Source of the DNA: Pseudodesulfovibrio hydrargyri
GTDB lineage: Bacteria > Desulfobacterota > Desulfovibrionia > Desulfovibrionales > Desulfovibrionaceae
Length of the DNA: 64,000 nucleotides
Reading direction: 5' to 3'
Assembly (NCBI RefSeq): GCF_001874525.1
Contig: NZ_LKAQ01000001.1
Location: forward strand, 62,001-126,000
The position numbers and the translations under genes were made by a program. Positions 54,411 through 64,000 of the stretch are shown here, piece after piece; the stretch's first letter is position 1, and each line of letters starts with the position of its first letter. Below the pieces are notes generated by a model. It did not search any database. It was not told the DNA's origin and saw only the letters and a program-made list of their open reading frames with translations.

Positions 54411-54599
54411 CCGGGATTTCCCGATCCCCCCTTCGGCTTAACGGACCAGCCCCACCGGAATAAATGATGGCCCACCGTGACCAAGAAGGTTGAAGTCCTG
54501 CTCCGTTCGGGTATCATCGTTCACTACTTGGAACTGCTGCCGGGCCTCCTTCTGGCACGCCTCGCCAGCTCCTCCTCAATCCCCAAAATGGAGACCGCC

Positions 54600-55100
54600 A
54601 TGACCGATACACCGGAAAAAACCATCACCGCAATCCTCGACGCCCTGGAAGGGGCGATCGCGATATTCGACGACCTGCTTCGGTCCATCCCGGCCGAGGC
54701 GTTGGACATCAAGCGCGGGGAAGGGTTCTGGACCCTGCGCGAGCACGCCGCCCACCTGGCCGATGTCCAGCCCATGGGACTGGAGCGGATGCGGCGTATC
54801 CTGACCGAGGACGTGCCCCAGTTCGTGCCGTTCTCCCCGGACCAGGAGAAGGAAACCGAAAAGCCGCCCCTGATCCCGGTGGATGAAATCATCGCCAACT
54901 TCAGGGCAGGACGGAAAAAACAGCTCGAACTACTGAAAAACGCCTCTGCCGACGACTGGAAACGGACCGCGATCCATCCCGAATACGAGCAGTACGGGCT
55001 GTTCATCTTCACCCGTCACATTCTCATGCACGACCACTGGCACATGTACCGGATGGAGGAACTGTGGCTGACCAGGGACGAATATCTGTCTAAACTCTAA
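54600..55100 (+). CDS. DinB-family protein
   Basis: 166 residues forming a four-helix bundle. The start at 54600 follows GGAGA; the longer frame upstream is ignored. The metal-binding histidines are visible in REHAAHLADVQ near residue 46 and in HILMHDHWHMYR. DinB/YfiT proteins are putative metal-dependent thiol transferases (bacillithiol or mycothiol related); the thiol and substrate here are unknown. It is followed 48 bases later by a GNAT acetyltransferase gene. Confidence 0.85.
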   Translation: MTDTPEKTITAILDALEGAIAIFDDLLRSIPAEALDIKRGEGFWTLREHAAHLADVQPMGLERMRRILTEDVPQFVPFSPDQEKETEKPPLIPVDEIIANFRAGRKKQLELLKNASADDWKRTAIHPEYEQYGLFIFTRHILMHDHWHMYRMEELWLTRDEYLSKL

Positions 55101-55148
55101 TGATGAAACCGCGCCCTTGCCGGGCGAGGCGGGCAAAAAGGATACACA

Positions 55149-55571
55149 ATGGATTTACGGATAGAGAACGATTGCGCGGGCGTGGACTGGCAGGCCGTGG
55201 CCGACATCCTGAAAGAGGTCGGCATGGCCCACCATGCGCCCGGGGTGCACGCCAAAGCGTTCAAGGCCAGCCACACCACAGTGTTCGTCTACGACGGGGA
55301 CAGGCTGATCGGCTTCGGCCGGGCCCTCTCGGACGGCGCGTACCAGGCGGCGATTTATGACTGCGCGGTACTCCCGGAGTATCAAGGGCACCGGCTCGGG
55401 ACCAGGATCATGGACGCCGTCCTGGCCGGCGTGGGCGACTGCAACGTCATCCTGTACGCCGCGCCCGGCAAGGAAGGATTCTACCGGAAGCAGGGCTTCA
55501 GCAGGATGAAGACGGGCATGGCGCGGTTCGCCAATCCCGACGCCATGCGGGACAAGGGCTTCATCGAATAA
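55149..55571 (+). CDS. GNAT-family N-acetyltransferase
   Basis: 140 residues. Acetyl-CoA-binding motif A reads AVLPEYQGHRLGTRIMDAVL (about residues 74-93), and the C-terminal GKEGFYRKQGFSRM motif B is present. The acceptor is unknown. Downstream on the opposite strand is a SAM methyltransferase gene, convergent by 22 bases. Confidence 0.88.
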   Translation: MDLRIENDCAGVDWQAVADILKEVGMAHHAPGVHAKAFKASHTTVFVYDGDRLIGFGRALSDGAYQAAIYDCAVLPEYQGHRLGTRIMDAVLAGVGDCNVILYAAPGKEGFYRKQGFSRMKTGMARFANPDAMRDKGFIE

Positions 55572-55593
55572 CCGCCCCTCCAGACACCGCGCA

Positions 55594-56163
55594 CTACTTC
55601 TTGATGTACCGCGCCAGGTAGGTGAACTCGCCCAGGTCGACCACCGTGTCGCGGACGAACCCGTGGGGCGCGGTCAGCCGATCGGCGTCTTCCGGGCCGA
55701 TGCGCTTGTCCGGAGACGACGGCCCCGGGCCCTGGGCGAACTTCTTGAACTCAATAAGCGCAAAGATGCCGCCGGGCACCAGCACCCGGCAGAGTTCCTC
55801 CATGAGTCCGGGCCGGGCCGATTCCGGCAGGTCGTGCAGCACCGTGGCCATGAACGCGGCGTCCACCGAGCCGGTGGGCAGATGGAGCGGCTGTGACAGG
55901 TCGGCCACCTTGGGCTCGACATTGCCCAGCCCCTCCTCGCGCGCGCTCTCGGCCAGGGCGGCGATGCCGTCCTCCCAGAGATCCAGGGCGTAGACCAGGG
56001 AGCCCGCGCCCAGCCGACGGGCCAGAGCCAGGGTGTAGTTCCCCGCGCCGCAGCCGAGATCGAGGTACGTGGCCCGCGAGCCGACCATGATGTTTTCGAA
56101 AGCGAGGTCCTGGTCGATGTGGTTGATGCTGCTTTTTCCGGCGGCCTTGGGCTTCACGTCCAT
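55594..56163 (-). CDS. SAM-dependent methyltransferase
   Basis: 189 residues, Rossmann methyltransferase class I. Motif I YLDLGCGAGNYTLALA near residue 33 and post-I DLWEDG; motif IV AFMATVLHDLPE. It resembles small UbiE-like methyltransferases. ATG at 56163 with GGAG upstream. The substrate is not predictable. It lies just after the divergent GNAT gene at 56240, on the same strand. Confidence 0.85.
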   Translation of the reverse strand: MDVKPKAAGKSSINHIDQDLAFENIMVGSRATYLDLGCGAGNYTLALARRLGAGSLVYALDLWEDGIAALAESAREEGLGNVEPKVADLSQPLHLPTGSVDAAFMATVLHDLPESARPGLMEELCRVLVPGGIFALIEFKKFAQGPGPSSPDKRIGPEDADRLTAPHGFVRDTVVDLGEFTYLARYIKK

Positions 56164-56239
56164 GGGTGCTCCAGGTAAAGAAGTTGATTTCGTGTCAGGA
56201 TACGCGCCGGGACCGGCGGCGTCAAAACCGCCGGTCGGA

Positions 56240-56728
56240 CTATGGATTGACGTGTTTGCCCAGGATGGACAGGCTGTAGCGCTTGCCGTCCATCTCGGCA
56301 ATGTCAGGCAGCTTGCCCCAGGTCACGAACCCGAAGGAACCGAACAGCCGCATGGACCCCTCGTTGTGGGAAAAGATATAGGCCACCACGGTCCGGATGC
56401 CCAGTTCCGGGGTCATGTCCAGGGACTCCTTGAGCAGCCTCCTGCCCAGCCCCTGCCGCCGGTATTCGGGAGCGATGTAGATGCTGATCTCGGCGGTACG
56501 GGCATAGGCCGGGCGGCCGTAGAAAGATTCGAAACTGACCCAGGCCGCCACCTCGCCGTCGATGCGCTCGACCATGATGGGCCGCTTGCCGGGCACGTGA
56601 TTGTCGAACCAGGCCCGCTTTGACTCCACGCTGACCGGTTCGGTGTCGGCGGTGGCAAGCCGCGTGGGCACCGTGGAGTTGTAGATGTCGACGATTCTCG
56701 GGAGGTCTCTGTCGGTGGCGGGTTGCAT
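56240..56728 (-). CDS. Phosphinothricin-type GNAT acetyltransferase
   Basis: 162 residues from the ATG at 56728 behind a strong AAGGAG site. N-terminus RDLPRIVDIYNSTVPTRLAT and middle GEVAAWVSFESFYGRPAYARTAE match the Pat/YncA (methionine sulfoxide/sulfoximine or phosphinothricin) acetyltransferase group; acetyl-CoA motif YRRQGLGRRLL is intact. Physiological substrates in this group are L-methionine sulfoximine-like amino acids. It stands alone. Confidence 0.87.
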   Translation of the reverse strand: MQPATDRDLPRIVDIYNSTVPTRLATADTEPVSVESKRAWFDNHVPGKRPIMVERIDGEVAAWVSFESFYGRPAYARTAEISIYIAPEYRRQGLGRRLLKESLDMTPELGIRTVVAYIFSHNEGSMRLFGSFGFVTWGKLPDIAEMDGKRYSLSILGKHVNP

Positions 56729-56936
56729 GGGTTTACTCCTTGGATTCCCGGGTGTTGCCGATCTCGATATCGGTTGGCGAAGCAGACAATAAACGCCCTT
56801 TGCCCGGCATGCAAGATTTGATGAACGGCCGCCCCGATGGTTGCCAACGGACCAACTACAGGGGTTCCTTTTCGACCATTGCCTGCGGCCGCGTTTCCGA
56901 TTATCAAGGCCGTAAACCGCAGCCCGGAGTCCGTCC

Positions 56937-57422
56937 ATGTCCGCATCGCATCCCCTCGACAAGCTGGCCCTCGCCGTGGCCACCCTCGGCCCGGTGGGCC
57001 ATTTTCCCAAAGCCCCCGGCACATGGGGCTCCCTGGCCGCCACCGTGGCCGCGCCCTCGCTATTCCTGACCCTGCCCCTGCCCTGGCGTGCCGCCGTGCT
57101 CGTGGGCGTCTTCCTCCTCGGCACCTGGGCCTGTGACCGGGCCGAAACCGTCATGGGCGAAAAGGACCCCGGCTGCGTGGTCGTGGACGAACTCTTCGGC
57201 CAATGGCTCACCCTGTTGTTCTACCAAGCCATGCCCCTATGGTATCTGGCCGCCGCCTTCGCCCTGTTCCGCGTCTTCGACATCCTCAAGCCCTGGCCCG
57301 TCAAATGGGCCGAAACAGCCTTTCCCGGCGGCTTCGGCGTCATGATCGACGACGGCGTGGCCGGACTCTACGCCATGGGCTGCCTGCATCTCCTTGCCTA
57401 CCTCGTTTCCGTAATCGGGTAA
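56937..57422 (+). CDS. pgpA: Phosphatidylglycerophosphatase A
   Basis: 161 residues with four hydrophobic segments. Family motifs: GHFPKAPGTWGSL at the start, DPGCVVVDELFGQW near residue 76 (with the catalytic acidic residues) and FDILKPWPVKWAE. It dephosphorylates phosphatidylglycerophosphate to phosphatidylglycerol in the inner membrane. Repeat copy C begins just after its stop. Confidence 0.93.
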   Translation: MSASHPLDKLALAVATLGPVGHFPKAPGTWGSLAATVAAPSLFLTLPLPWRAAVLVGVFLLGTWACDRAETVMGEKDPGCVVVDELFGQWLTLLFYQAMPLWYLAAAFALFRVFDILKPWPVKWAETAFPGGFGVMIDDGVAGLYAMGCLHLLAYLVSVIG

Positions 57423-57428
57423 AAGAAA

Positions 57429-57696
57429 TGCCTCCGGCGGCCGGGCGTCTCCGACGGCCAGAGAACCTTTTGTTGCCGCTTCGCGGGGAGCGCACACTAC
57501 TGTCCGCCGCGCTTCTCCGCTCACCGAGGTTTCGATTCCGCGCATGTAGGGGAAAAGCAATACTTCGTTCCTCCTAACGCCTCACGCGCATATGCGCATA
57601 CAAAAAGTTTCGGAAGGAAAAGGGGATGAGGGGCCAGGGGAAGGAAAGCCCTTTTCAAAGGTTTTCCTTTCCCCCTTCCCCTGGCCGCCGGAGGCA
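57429..57696. repeat. Dispersed intergenic repeat, copy C, with perfect 14-bp terminal inverted repeats
   Basis: TGCCTCCGGCGGCC (57429-57442) and its exact complement GGCCGCCGGAGGCA (57683-57696) bound a 268-bp unit without coding potential. Inside are ACCTTTTGTTGCCGCTTCGC (57466-57485), the opposing ATACAAAAAGTTTC (57598-57611), and a strong purine/pyrimidine hairpin near the right end. It fills the gap between pgpA and the tol-pal terminator. Two relatives are at 14425 and 22399. Confidence 0.85.
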
Positions 57697-57700
57697 AAAT

Positions 57701-57732
57701 AAAAACGCCGCTCATATGAGCGGCGTTTTTTT
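57701..57732. terminator. Bidirectional terminator between pgpA and pal
   Basis: AAAAACGCCGCTC / GAGCGGCGTTTTT, a 12-bp or longer stem with a 4-base loop. Confidence 0.9.
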
Positions 57733-57755
57733 ACTTTGGCTATATTCTCGCCAGG

Positions 57756-58313
57756 CTATTTGACCACGAATTCGTCGCGGCGGTTCTTGGCCCAGGCGGT
57801 CTCGTTGTGGCCGGGGTCCACGGGATATTCTTCGCCGAAGCTGACGATCTTCATGCGTTCCGGTTCCACGCCGAGGATGACCAGGTGCTCGTAGGCGGCG
57901 CGGGCACGGCGCTCGCCGAGGGCGAGGTTGTATTCCTCAGTACCGCGCTCGTCGCAATGGCCTTCGATGACCACGTTGACGCCGTCGAACTTGCGCAGGA
58001 TGGTGGCCTTCTGGGCCAGGACGGAACGGGCTTCGTCACTGAGTTCATAGGAATTGAAGGCGAAGTGGATGGTCACGCTGGTCAGTTCCTGGACGGCCTC
58101 GGCCTTGGCCCGGGCCTGCGCCTCGGCGGCCAAGGTGGCTTCATCTACACCAGACTCCTGCTGCGGCGGAGTCCACTTGGTGTTGCTATCGTCCTGGACT
58201 CCGACCGAACCTTCGGTCGGCTCCGTGGTTGTGGATTTCTTTGCACAGCCGGCAAAGAGAAGAAGGGACACGGCCATGAGGGCCACCATTCCAACATACC
58301 ATTTGATTTTCAT
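57756..58313 (-). CDS. pal: Peptidoglycan-associated lipoprotein Pal
   Basis: 185 residues with lipoprotein signal (LLLFAGC; Cys near residue 23). A linker is followed by the OmpA-like domain (TIHFAFNSYELSDEARSVL, VVIEGHCDERGTEEYNLALG, RRARAAYEHLV). It links the outer membrane to peptidoglycan and interacts with TolB during constriction. The ATG at 58313 follows AAGGAG. Last gene of the tol-pal cluster. Confidence 0.95.
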   Translation of the reverse strand: MKIKWYVGMVALMAVSLLLFAGCAKKSTTTEPTEGSVGVQDDSNTKWTPPQQESGVDEATLAAEAQARAKAEAVQELTSVTIHFAFNSYELSDEARSVLAQKATILRKFDGVNVVIEGHCDERGTEEYNLALGERRARAAYEHLVILGVEPERMKIVSFGEEYPVDPGHNETAWAKNRRDEFVVK

Positions 58314-58433
58314 GCTCACTCCTTGATAGAGCCGTCGCTCGGCTTTATTTACAGTAACCCGAGAGCGCTCGGTTTTCGCACATTTTACGGTGTACCTTTT
58401 CCCAGATAAAAATCAACCCTGATTATATGTCAA

Positions 58434-59741
58434 TTACCACTGCAGGGACGTATCCCAAGCGGGCGCGAAGGCCGCCCCCTTACCAGTGGATATCTTGCGC
58501 GGCGCGTCTCCGTGCCGGGTGGTCAGGTACAGCTGGTACTGACCGGTCCGGCTGGACGCGAAGGCCACGAAGTAGCCATCCGGGCCGAAGGCCGGATATT
58601 CGTCGTTGCCCGGACCGAAGGTCAGCTGCCTTTCGCGCCCGGTCTCAAGGTCGTGCAGATAGATACGATGCCCGTCCGAGGTCTGGTGAGTGTAGGCCAC
58701 GTACCGCCCGTCCGGGCTCAGGCACGGATGGGTGTTGTATTTGCCCGTGGAAGTCACGCGTTGGACCCGGCCGGACTTCATGTCCAGAAGGTAGATATGC
58801 GGATTCCCCGCCCTGCCCGAGGTGAAGGCCATCTTGGAACCGGTGCGGTCGAAGCTCGGCGAGACGTCGATGTACGGGCTTGCGGCCAGCCGCTTGCCGA
58901 CCTTCAAGGTCTTGCTCAATTCGTAGATGTTGGTCGTCCCGTTCAGGTTCAGCGAGGCGTAAAGCACATCGTTCGGTCCGTAGACCGGGCTGATGACCGT
59001 GTCACCCAGCCCCTTGGCGATACGCCGGATCTTCTGCGTCTTGTGATCGTAAATGCACAGCTCGTGGCGCTCGTTGCCGATATGGGTGAAGGCCAGTTGG
59101 TCGCCGTTGGCGGACCAGGCCGGGCTGAGATTGAATCCGCCCAGGTCGGTGATCTGCGTAAGCCCCCTGCCTTGCGGCAGGACGGTGTAGATCTCCTTGG
59201 TCTTGCCCACCTGTTTGACGAAGGCGATGGGCGAATCAAAGAATCCTTTCTTGCCGGTCAGAGCCTCCAGGAAGGCGGAACAGAACCGGTCGGCCACCAT
59301 GGGCAGCTTGTCGGCCACGTCGCGGTAGGCCTTGCCCACGACCCGGCGGCCGCTGAAGGTCTCGTACACGCGGGCCTCAAGATACTGGCCGTTCCATCCC
59401 GTGGTCATGCACAGGTCAACGCGGGCCAGCTGGAATGGCTTGAAATCGATGTCCTCTGCGGTCACGCCGTGGCTCGGGTCGCCGCCAAGCAGCGTGCTAG
59501 GCGAAACCAGCTTGAGGAACGGAATATACGTGAGGTCGGTAGCCACCAGTTCCGCAAACGCCTTGGCCTCGGCAGCGGGCACGGGCTGACCGTCGAGCCC
59601 CTTGGGCGGAAGCAGGGTTATGTTGACAATCCGCTGGCCCGGGCCATGGATGTCTACGGTCGGGATGCCCTGGGCCGAGGCGAGCGCGGCCGTGAGACAC
59701 ATGAGGACAAATGAGGCAAAAAATGTAGTTATCTGTTTCAT
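58434..59741 (-). CDS. tolB: Tol-Pal system periplasmic protein TolB
   Basis: 435 residues with a signal peptide (cleavage after LASA near residue 23). N-terminal alpha/beta domain (about 25-180), then a beta propeller of PD40 repeats (LSPAWSANGDQLAF, VSPSFDRTGSKMAFTS, THPCLSPDGRYVAYTH, EYPAFGPDGYFVAF). It binds Pal and is released by TolA pulling. It lies 5 bases after tolA and 120 before pal. Confidence 0.95.
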   Translation of the reverse strand: MKQITTFFASFVLMCLTAALASAQGIPTVDIHGPGQRIVNITLLPPKGLDGQPVPAAEAKAFAELVATDLTYIPFLKLVSPSTLLGGDPSHGVTAEDIDFKPFQLARVDLCMTTGWNGQYLEARVYETFSGRRVVGKAYRDVADKLPMVADRFCSAFLEALTGKKGFFDSPIAFVKQVGKTKEIYTVLPQGRGLTQITDLGGFNLSPAWSANGDQLAFTHIGNERHELCIYDHKTQKIRRIAKGLGDTVISPVYGPNDVLYASLNLNGTTNIYELSKTLKVGKRLAASPYIDVSPSFDRTGSKMAFTSGRAGNPHIYLLDMKSGRVQRVTSTGKYNTHPCLSPDGRYVAYTHQTSDGHRIYLHDLETGRERQLTFGPGNDEYPAFGPDGYFVAFASSRTGQYQLYLTTRHGDAPRKISTGKGAAFAPAWDTSLQW

Positions 59742-59746
59742 ACTGT

Positions 59747-60670
59747 CTACTCTGGTAGGTCCTGACTGTTAAAAACGACCTTGATACGCCGCTCACGCTC
59801 GGTAGGCGGTTTCTCCACATACTCGGTATACTTGATCGCTCGTAATGCAGAAGTATCAAATAATGAGTTATTCGAGGATTCCACGATCTTCGAAGAAAGA
59901 ATCTTGCCATCTTCCGCAATGGATATCTCAACGACAGCCCTGAGGTTCACATCCCTAGTTACTGAAAATGTCCAATTTCTCCTGATGGTAAAACTGACTT
60001 TTGTTGTATACATATCAGTCACACCGGATCCTATGCCTCCCACTGTCCCGCCTTCCCGGCCGCCCTCCTGGCCGCCGTGCTCGTAGACGCCGCTACCCTC
60101 CTGCCTCCTCAGGTTGTCCAGAGCGCTGGACAGGGCGCTCTGCTTGGCCGCTTCCTCGCGCTTGGCCTGGGCCTTGGCCGCGGCCATGCCCTCGGCCAGC
60201 AGTTGCTGTGCCGTCTTCTGCGGCTTGGGCTTCGGTTTAGGCTCCGGTTTGGGTTCGGGCTTCGGCTTGGGTTTGGGCTCGGGTTTCGGCTTTGGGTCAT
60301 CTTTCTTTTTGACCACGGTCTTCTTCTCGACCTTCTTGGGGCTGATGTCCTTGACCTCGGGCTCCGGCTCGGGTTTCGGTTCAGGCTTGGGCTCAGGCTT
60401 GGCCTCAACCACGGGCACGGGCTTGGCCTCGGCCTGCTCGGGCTTGGCCTCCACCACAGGCACGTTCGGGGCCTGGGCCGGAGCCTCGGCCTTGGCCTGC
60501 ACCTTGACGGGCGGGCCGGATGGAGGCGGCGCCAGGGAGATCAGGTCCACGTTGTACACGGGCCGGTCCATGTTCACGCGCGTGGCCGTATAGTTCACGC
60601 CGTACAGCGCGAAGACGAATATGCCCGCGTGGAACAATAGGGAGAGGAGAAAACCGAGGCCCTGCCGCAT
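59747..60670 (-). CDS. tolA: TolA/TonB C-terminal protein
   Basis: 307 residues. An N-terminal membrane helix (about 7-26) is followed by a long Pro/Lys/Glu-rich domain (about 55-165, with PKPEPKPEPKP-type repeats) and a C-terminal TonB/TolA-like domain (about 210-305; VSFTIRRNWTFSVTRDVNLR, SALRAIKYTEYVEKPP). The position between tolR and tolB makes TolA the best call. It spans the periplasm and transmits force from TolQR to Pal/TolB. The repeat tract is encoded by short near-identical codon runs. Confidence 0.88.
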   Translation of the reverse strand: MRQGLGFLLSLLFHAGIFVFALYGVNYTATRVNMDRPVYNVDLISLAPPPSGPPVKVQAKAEAPAQAPNVPVVEAKPEQAEAKPVPVVEAKPEPKPEPKPEPEPEVKDISPKKVEKKTVVKKKDDPKPKPEPKPKPKPEPKPEPKPKPKPQKTAQQLLAEGMAAAKAQAKREEAAKQSALSSALDNLRRQEGSGVYEHGGQEGGREGGTVGGIGSGVTDMYTTKVSFTIRRNWTFSVTRDVNLRAVVEISIAEDGKILSSKIVESSNNSLFDTSALRAIKYTEYVEKPPTERERRIKVVFNSQDLPE

Positions 60671-60691
60671 ATCTATAGCAACTCTGGAGAT

Positions 60692-61108
60692 TTACTTGTT
60701 TTTGTCTTGCTTGGGCTGTTCGGCCACGATGCCGAGCCTGTCGATGCCCGCGGCCTTGATCTCGCCCATGACCTGGACCACGGTGCCGTAGGGGACTTCC
60801 TTGTCCGCGCGCAGGAAGAGCTGTTTCTTCTGCTTGGCCACCAGCCGCTGGATGTATGCCTGCAGCTCGTCCAGGGCCACCTGGTACTCGTCCAGGAAGA
60901 TCGTGCCGTCCTTCTTCACGGACAGGACCAGGTGCTCGGAATCCTGGGGCAGGTTGCGGACCGTGCGCGTGGTCGGCAGGTCCACCTCCACCCCCTGGGT
61001 CATGAGCGGGGCCGTGACCATGAAGATGATCAGCAGGACCAGCATCACGTCCACAAAGGGCGTGACGTTGATCTCGTTGAGGAACCCGCCGCCGGTCTTG
61101 ATCGCCAT
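60692..61108 (-). CDS. tolR: Tol-Pal proton channel subunit TolR
   Basis: 138 residues of the ExbD/TolR family. One N-terminal helix contains the conserved proton-carrying Asp in [18 protein letters not shown], and a periplasmic domain follows ([20 protein letters not shown]). With TolQ it turns the proton motive force into motion of TolA. It lies 9 bases after tolQ and 21 before tolA. Confidence 0.95.
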   Translation of the reverse strand: MAIKTGGGFLNEINVTPFVDVMLVLLIIFMVTAPLMTQGVEVDLPTTRTVRNLPQDSEHLVLSVKKDGTIFLDEYQVALDELQAYIQRLVAKQKKQLFLRADKEVPYGTVVQVMGEIKAAGIDRLGIVAEQPKQDKNK

Positions 61109-61117
61109 GGCTCGCTC

Positions 61118-61822
<705 letters not shown>

Positions 61823-61870
61823 GGTTGCACCTTTTCGGGTCTATGGGCCGTCGGGCCCGCTTCATGCGAA

Positions 61871-61902
61871 GAAAGCCGGGCCTCAAGCAAGCCTCGGCTT
61901 TC
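61871..61902 (-). terminator. Weak hairpin between PHP gene and tolQ
   Basis: GAAAGCCG / CGGCTTTC stem of 8 bp without a clear T run. It may partly separate the two transcription units. Confidence 0.3.
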
Positions 61903-61961
61903 CTGTTGTACTGTACGTGTCTACGCCTTCATGGTCACGGATTTGCGACGAACCGGAAACA

Positions 61962-62612
61962 TCATTTCATGCACCGCTGCACGATTTCCCACGCATTGGC
62001 CTCGGTCTGCCGGTATTCGTCCACCGTCAGCCCCGCGCCCAGGGCGATGGTCCTGCGCAGATCCTCGCCCACCAGGTCGCGCGGGGCGTGGGCGTCGTTG
62101 TTGACCACGAGTTTCGCCCCGTGTTTGCGGGCCATGGCGGCCACGTGGCCGTTGGTGTAGCTGTGTCCGCCGCGCGTGGTGATCTCCAGGGCGACTCCCT
62201 TTTCCACGGCGAGCTTGACCTCCTCGTCGGTGATCAGGCCGGGATGGGCCAGGATGTCCACCCCCGCCTCGATGGCCGCCAGGTTGGTGCCGGGGGCCAC
62301 GGGCTCCACCGGCGTCTCGCCGTGCATGACCACCACCTGCGCTCCGGCGTCACGCGCGCTCTTGACCATCTCGGCGATGAGCGCGGGCGGCACGTGGGTC
62401 AGTTCGACCCCGGCCAGGACGTTGATGTCGAAGAAGTGCCCGTGTTTCTTGACGAAGCGAAGCACGTTTTCGAGGATGTGGTAGGTGGTCGCCTCGTCCG
62501 CGTGGTCGGTCATGCAGAGGGCCTTGTAGCCCAGCACTTCGGCCCGGCGGACGAGTTCGGCGGGGATCAGTTCCCCGTCGCTGAAAATGGTATGGGTGTG
62601 CAGATCGATCAT
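61962..62612 (-). CDS. PHP-domain metal-dependent phosphoesterase
   Basis: 216 residues from the ATG at 62612. The PHP motif HTHTIFSDG at residues 5-13 supplies metal ligands; CMTDHAD (about 37), VELTH, VMHGETP, LAHPGLIT and NNDAHAPRD provide the remaining His/Asp set. It resembles the histidinol-phosphatase-like PHP group (YcdX type). The substrate is not predictable. It starts 7 bases after the bifunctional-nuclease stop. Confidence 0.87.
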   Translation of the reverse strand: MIDLHTHTIFSDGELIPAELVRRAEVLGYKALCMTDHADEATTYHILENVLRFVKKHGHFFDINVLAGVELTHVPPALIAEMVKSARDAGAQVVVMHGETPVEPVAPGTNLAAIEAGVDILAHPGLITDEEVKLAVEKGVALEITTRGGHSYTNGHVAAMARKHGAKLVVNNDAHAPRDLVGEDLRRTIALGAGLTVDEYRQTEANAWEIVQRCMK

Positions 62613-62619
62613 GCGGGGC

Positions 62620-63107
62620 CTACATCTTGTATTTGATGTCGTCTTCTGAGAGCTTGTCCAATTCTTCCTGCCACTTGTCGGCGTTTTCCGTCTTGATGAC
62701 CGTTTCGGGATGATCCGGGAACGCGCCCCCGGCCTCATTGAGGACCGCCTCGCCCGCGAAGATGGGGCATTCGGCGCGCACGGCCAGGGCAATGGCGTCC
62801 GACGGGCGGCTGTCCAGGCGCAGGGTCTCCTCCTTGGCCGAGACCACGATCTCGGCGAAGAAGGTCCCGTTCTCGATGTCGGTGATCTCCACGCGATTGA
62901 CGGTGCCGCCCAGGGAGCGGACGGCGTTGAGCAGCAGATCGTGGGTCATGGGCCGGGGGAACGGCACCTTGTTGATGGCCATGGATATGGCCATGGCCTC
63001 CATGGCCCCGATCCAGATGGGCAGGACCCTGGTCTCTTCCTCGTCCTTGAGGACGATGATCGGAGACTTGCCCGCCTCGTCCACCGCCAGTCCGAAAATT
63101 TCGACCT

Positions 63108-63114
<7 letters not shown>
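62620..63114 (-). CDS. Bifunctional nuclease-family (DUF151) protein
   Basis: 164 residues from a GTG at 63114 that overlaps the miaB stop by 7 bases, so translation is coupled. Family marks: VEIFGLAVDEAGKSPIIVLKD, LPIWIGAMEAMAI and LDSRPSDAIALAVRAECPIF, followed by a variable C-terminal acidic tail. BFN proteins are reported to have RNase and DNase activity in plants and thermophiles; the bacterial role is unclear. Located between miaB and PHP. Confidence 0.9.

Positions 63115-64000
<886 letters not shown>

Noticed and set aside
60180-60480. Short imperfect repeats that might suggest a CRISPR or minisatellite
   Set aside because: They encode the Pro/Lys/Glu-rich periplasmic domain of TolA; period and variation follow codons, with no spacers.

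Overview
The window is a high-GC, gene-dense chromosomal segment, most likely from a sulfate-reducing member of the Desulfovibrionaceae (Desulfovibrio / Pseudodesulfovibrio type). This is an inference. It rests on a Desulfovibrio-type single-cluster ferredoxin, a two-subunit 2-oxoacid:ferredoxin oxidoreductase, an acetyl-CoA carboxylase with the alpha and beta carboxyltransferase halves fused in one chain, an ApgM-like enzyme next to homoserine dehydrogenase, and the gene order miaB - bifunctional nuclease - PHP - tolQRAB - pal. No rRNA, CRISPR array, prophage or recognisable insertion sequence was seen.

Layout. 1-1930: end of a NifX/NifB-like gene, a tRNA-Ser(CGA) with its own promoter and terminator, then an AT-rich patch with two unfamiliar genes that looks like foreign DNA beside a tRNA. 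1931-12053: a mixed region with a soluble GAF histidine kinase, a Bcr/CflA-type exporter, a stand-alone TSCPD protein with a highly structured upstream region that may encode a small RNA, two tiny hypothetical proteins, a ZIP metal transporter, DUF190 and DUF554 proteins, an alkyltransferase-like DNA repair protein, a DMT exporter, a DUF1499 lipoprotein, a ferredoxin and a TauE/SafE exporter. 12215-22347: signalling and fatty-acid synthesis, with a CHASE2 class III cyclase, an NAD(P)H-FAD oxidoreductase, biotin carboxylase plus the fused carboxyltransferase, and an EAL-CBS-GGDEF cyclic-di-GMP protein.

22695-33880 (minus strand): ettA, 2-oxoacid:ferredoxin oxidoreductase, ferritin, then recD2-recR-ybaB-dnaX and ilvE. 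34099-40759 (plus strand): an aminotransferase, hom and a proposed homoserine kinase form an aspartate-family amino-acid operon, followed by a thioesterase, an amidohydrolase and two lipoproteins. 40908-52702 (minus strand): a polar amino-acid ABC transporter without an ATPase, a complete BMP-type nucleoside ABC transporter beside a xanthine/guanine phosphoribosyltransferase (purine salvage), a dihydrolipoamide-dehydrogenase-like enzyme with a TVP38 membrane protein, glucokinase, and a MotA/MotB stator pair. 52907-57422: maf, a glycosyltransferase, DinB, two GNAT acetyltransferases, a methyltransferase and pgpA. 57756-64000 (minus strand): the envelope-constriction operon tolQ-tolR-tolA-tolB-pal, then PHP phosphoesterase, bifunctional nuclease and the start-less miaB.

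The most unusual features are non-coding: a dispersed intergenic repeat family (three copies, one bounded by perfect 14-bp inverted repeats) and a rod-like structured element at about 5490-5670 with a candidate minus-strand promoter. Most of the remainder is housekeeping sequence, and I do not see a large undescribed multi-gene system.
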